Source of the DNA: Bradyrhizobium rifense
GTDB taxonomy: Bacteria > Pseudomonadota > Alphaproteobacteria > Rhizobiales > Xanthobacteraceae
Direction of reading: 5' to 3'
Assembly: GCF_008123425.1 (NCBI RefSeq)
Contig: NZ_VSSS01000053.1
Span: 28,898 to 92,897, forward strand
Length of the DNA: 64,000 nucleotides
Shown: one piece after another, positions 62,456 through 64,000 of the stretch
How positions within the stretch are numbered: position 1 is the stretch's first letter
Layout: each line of letters begins with the position of its first letter
The notes under the pieces: generated by a model
Databases searched by the model: none
Told to the model about the DNA's origin: nothing
What the model saw: the letters and a program-made list of their open reading frames with translations, nothing else
Made by a program: the position numbers and the translations under genes

Positions 62456-63880
62456 ATGAATTTCGACGAGTTGACCCTGACCCAGGCCGCGGCCGAGCTC
62501 GCCGCCGGGAAAATCACGAGCCACGCGCTCACCTCCGAGGCGCTTGCCCGTGCCAAGACCAACGTCGATTTGAACGCCTTCGTCACCCTGGATGAGGAAG
62601 GTGCCCTCAAGGCCGCCGTCGCATTCGACACGCAGGGCGCCGGCGCCGGGAGCAGGCCGCTCGGCGGCGTTCCCATCGTGATCAAGGACAATATCGAGGT
62701 GGCCGGGTTGCCCTGCACCGCGGGAACGCCGGGGCTGAAGACCTTCATTCCAGGCGCTGACGCACCTGTCGTGGCGAAGTTGCGCGCCGCGGGCGCCGTC
62801 ATCATCGGCAAGACCAACATGCACGAGCTTGCGTTCGGCATCTCCGGCTACAACACCGCGTTCAAGACCGGCGCCGAATACGGCGTCCGCAACGCCTATG
62901 ACCGCGCGCTGATCGCTGGTGGCTCCTCCTCCGGAACCGGCGCCGCGATCGGCGCGCGGATCGTGGCAGGCGGTCTCGGTACCGACACCGGCGGATCGGT
63001 GCGCGTGCCCGGCGCGTTGAACGGTTGTGCCTCGCTGCGGCCGACCGTCGGCCGTTATCCGCAAGCCGGCATCGCGCCGATCTCGCACACCCGCGACACC
63101 GCAGGCCCGATGGCCGCCACCATGGCGGACGTCGCGCTGCTCGACCGCGTCATCGCCGGCGGCGATGCGGTTCAGCCAGCCGATCTGAGCAAGGTTCGTC
63201 TCGGCCTTGTGACGAGCATGCTGACGAATCTCGACGGAGACACGGAAGCCGCGTTCCACGCCGCGCTCGACCGATTGAAGGCGCAGGGCGTGACGGTGAT
63301 CGACATCGAAATGGCGGAGCTGGCCCAGCTTAACGGTCAGGTCGGATTTCCGGTTGCGCTCTACGAAGCCTATGACGACATGGTCGCCTATCTCAAGCGC
63401 ACCGGCACCGGTGTGACCATTGACGCAATGGTCGCGCAAATCGCGAGCGCCGACATCAAGGGCACCTATGAGGGGCTGGTGCTGCCGCGCAAATTGCCGG
63501 CGCCCGACGGCAGCTTCGTTGATGCAAAGCCGCTTTACGATCTCGCCATCAATGTCGCGAGGCCGGCGCTTCAGGCGCTCTACCAGCAGACTTTTGCAAG
63601 CAACCGGCTCGACGCCATCACCTTCCCGACCACGCCGCGGGTTGCGATTGCCTCCAATCCGGAGTCGAGCAGTCTCGAAAATTTCGGCCTGTTCATCCAG
63701 AACACCGACCCCGGCAGCAATGCCGGCATTCCCGGCATCCAGATTCCGATTGCGCTGGGCGCTTCCAGCAAATTGCCGATTGGACTGGAACTCGACGGCC
63801 CCACGGGCAGCGACGAACGGCTGCTTGCGATCGGCGTCGCGTTTGATGCCGTGTTTGGGCGGCTTCCGGCGCCACGTTGA
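62456..63880 (+). CDS. Amidase-signature hydrolase, possibly indoleacetamide hydrolase
   Basis: A 474-residue amidase-signature enzyme. The Ser-cisSer-Lys triad is complete: Lys77 in IVIKDNIEV, cis-Ser157 in AGGSSSGTGAA and nucleophile Ser181 in GTDTGGSVRVP. Length suits indoleacetamide hydrolases and other aryl-amide hydrolases, which release indole-3-acetate from indole-3-acetamide. It lies 72 bases after the indolepyruvate oxidoreductase, so a link to indole metabolism is inferred, but substrate specificity in this family cannot be read from the triad. Followed by a long repeat. Confidence 0.9.
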   Translation: MNFDELTLTQAAAELAAGKITSHALTSEALARAKTNVDLNAFVTLDEEGALKAAVAFDTQGAGAGSRPLGGVPIVIKDNIEVAGLPCTAGTPGLKTFIPGADAPVVAKLRAAGAVIIGKTNMHELAFGISGYNTAFKTGAEYGVRNAYDRALIAGGSSSGTGAAIGARIVAGGLGTDTGGSVRVPGALNGCASLRPTVGRYPQAGIAPISHTRDTAGPMAATMADVALLDRVIAGGDAVQPADLSKVRLGLVTSMLTNLDGDTEAAFHAALDRLKAQGVTVIDIEMAELAQLNGQVGFPVALYEAYDDMVAYLKRTGTGVTIDAMVAQIASADIKGTYEGLVLPRKLPAPDGSFVDAKPLYDLAINVARPALQALYQQTFASNRLDAITFPTTPRVAIASNPESSSLENFGLFIQNTDPGSNAGIPGIQIPIALGASSKLPIGLELDGPTGSDERLLAIGVAFDAVFGRLPAPR

Positions 63881-63890
63881 CACTGTCGTA

Positions 63891-63973
63891 GGGTGGGCAA
63901 AGCGAAGCGTGCCCACCACTTTTGCCCGTTAGAGAAAGATGGTGGGCACGGCGCTTCGCACCTTTGCCCACCC
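63891..63973. repeat. Intergenic palindromic repeat, type GGGTGGGCAAAG
   Basis: An 83-base hairpin. The ends GGGTGGGCAAAG and CTTTGCCCACCC are perfect complements, and GCGTGCCCACC pairs with GGTGGGCACGGC with one irregularity. I recall this as a frequent bradyrhizobial repeat. It begins 11 bases after the amidase stop and may also act as a terminator. Confidence 0.85.
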
Positions 63974-64000
63974 TTGTAATAGCGCACCGGACTAGAATGG

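Overview
The window reads as a chromosomal segment of an alphaproteobacterium, most likely Bradyrhizobium or a close relative. The evidence is high GC, dense gene packing, a cysteine-free type-B ribosomal protein L36, a split glycolate oxidase cluster, a lysine/alanine-rich histone-like protein, and three intergenic palindromic repeats of kinds I recall as common in Bradyrhizobium. The genus is inferred from family resemblance, not from a search. I see no tRNA, rRNA, CRISPR array, prophage or intact insertion sequence.

Layout. 1-9 kb: the end of groEL, two secreted proteins, a lactate permease, an SbmA/BacA-type ABC exporter, an outer-membrane channel and the histone-like protein. 9-16 kb: glcE-glcF and glcD, separated by an ArsR regulator, a divergent exported monooxygenase and a membrane acyltransferase, then a cytochrome c. 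16-22 kb: an alpha/beta hydrolase, UDP-galactopyranose mutase divergent from a CgeB-like glycosyltransferase, small exported proteins and rpmJ. 22-31 kb is an accessory patchwork: an amidohydrolase behind a 37-bp palindrome, a MerR/quinone-oxidoreductase pair followed by a copy of the amidohydrolase gene end, a secreted four-EF-hand protein, a frameshifted heme-binding-protein relic, a Tat-exported superoxide dismutase, a haloacid dehalogenase, a YbaK-type deacylase and a VOC protein.

31-38 kb: a class III cyclase, a Bug-type binding protein, and a LysR-controlled SDR-pirin-wrbA redox operon. 37.5-48.7 kb: an isoaspartyl-methyltransferase homologue and a surface-polysaccharide cluster (acetyltransferase, three glycosyltransferases, a methyltransferase, then a GumC/ExoP-like chain-length protein, a WecG-type transferase and galE). 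No flippase, polymerase, outer-membrane exporter or initiating transferase is seen. 49-53 kb: a 1188-residue GGDEF-EAL protein with four GAF-like units at an exact 182-residue period. 53-56 kb: a three-gene catabolic operon (Ldh-family dehydrogenase, flavin monooxygenase, FAH hydrolase). 56-64 kb: LysR with a divergent pair, then an Lrp regulator divergent from a fused indolepyruvate ferredoxin oxidoreductase, followed by an amidase and a terminal repeat.

Most of the window is ordinary metabolism. The items most worth a second look are the nested palindrome over a TATAAT element at 22.07 kb, the duplicated gene tail around the MerR module, the 182-residue repeat protein, the polysaccharide co-polymerase with arginine in place of the Walker A lysine, and the secreted EF-hand protein of unknown function.
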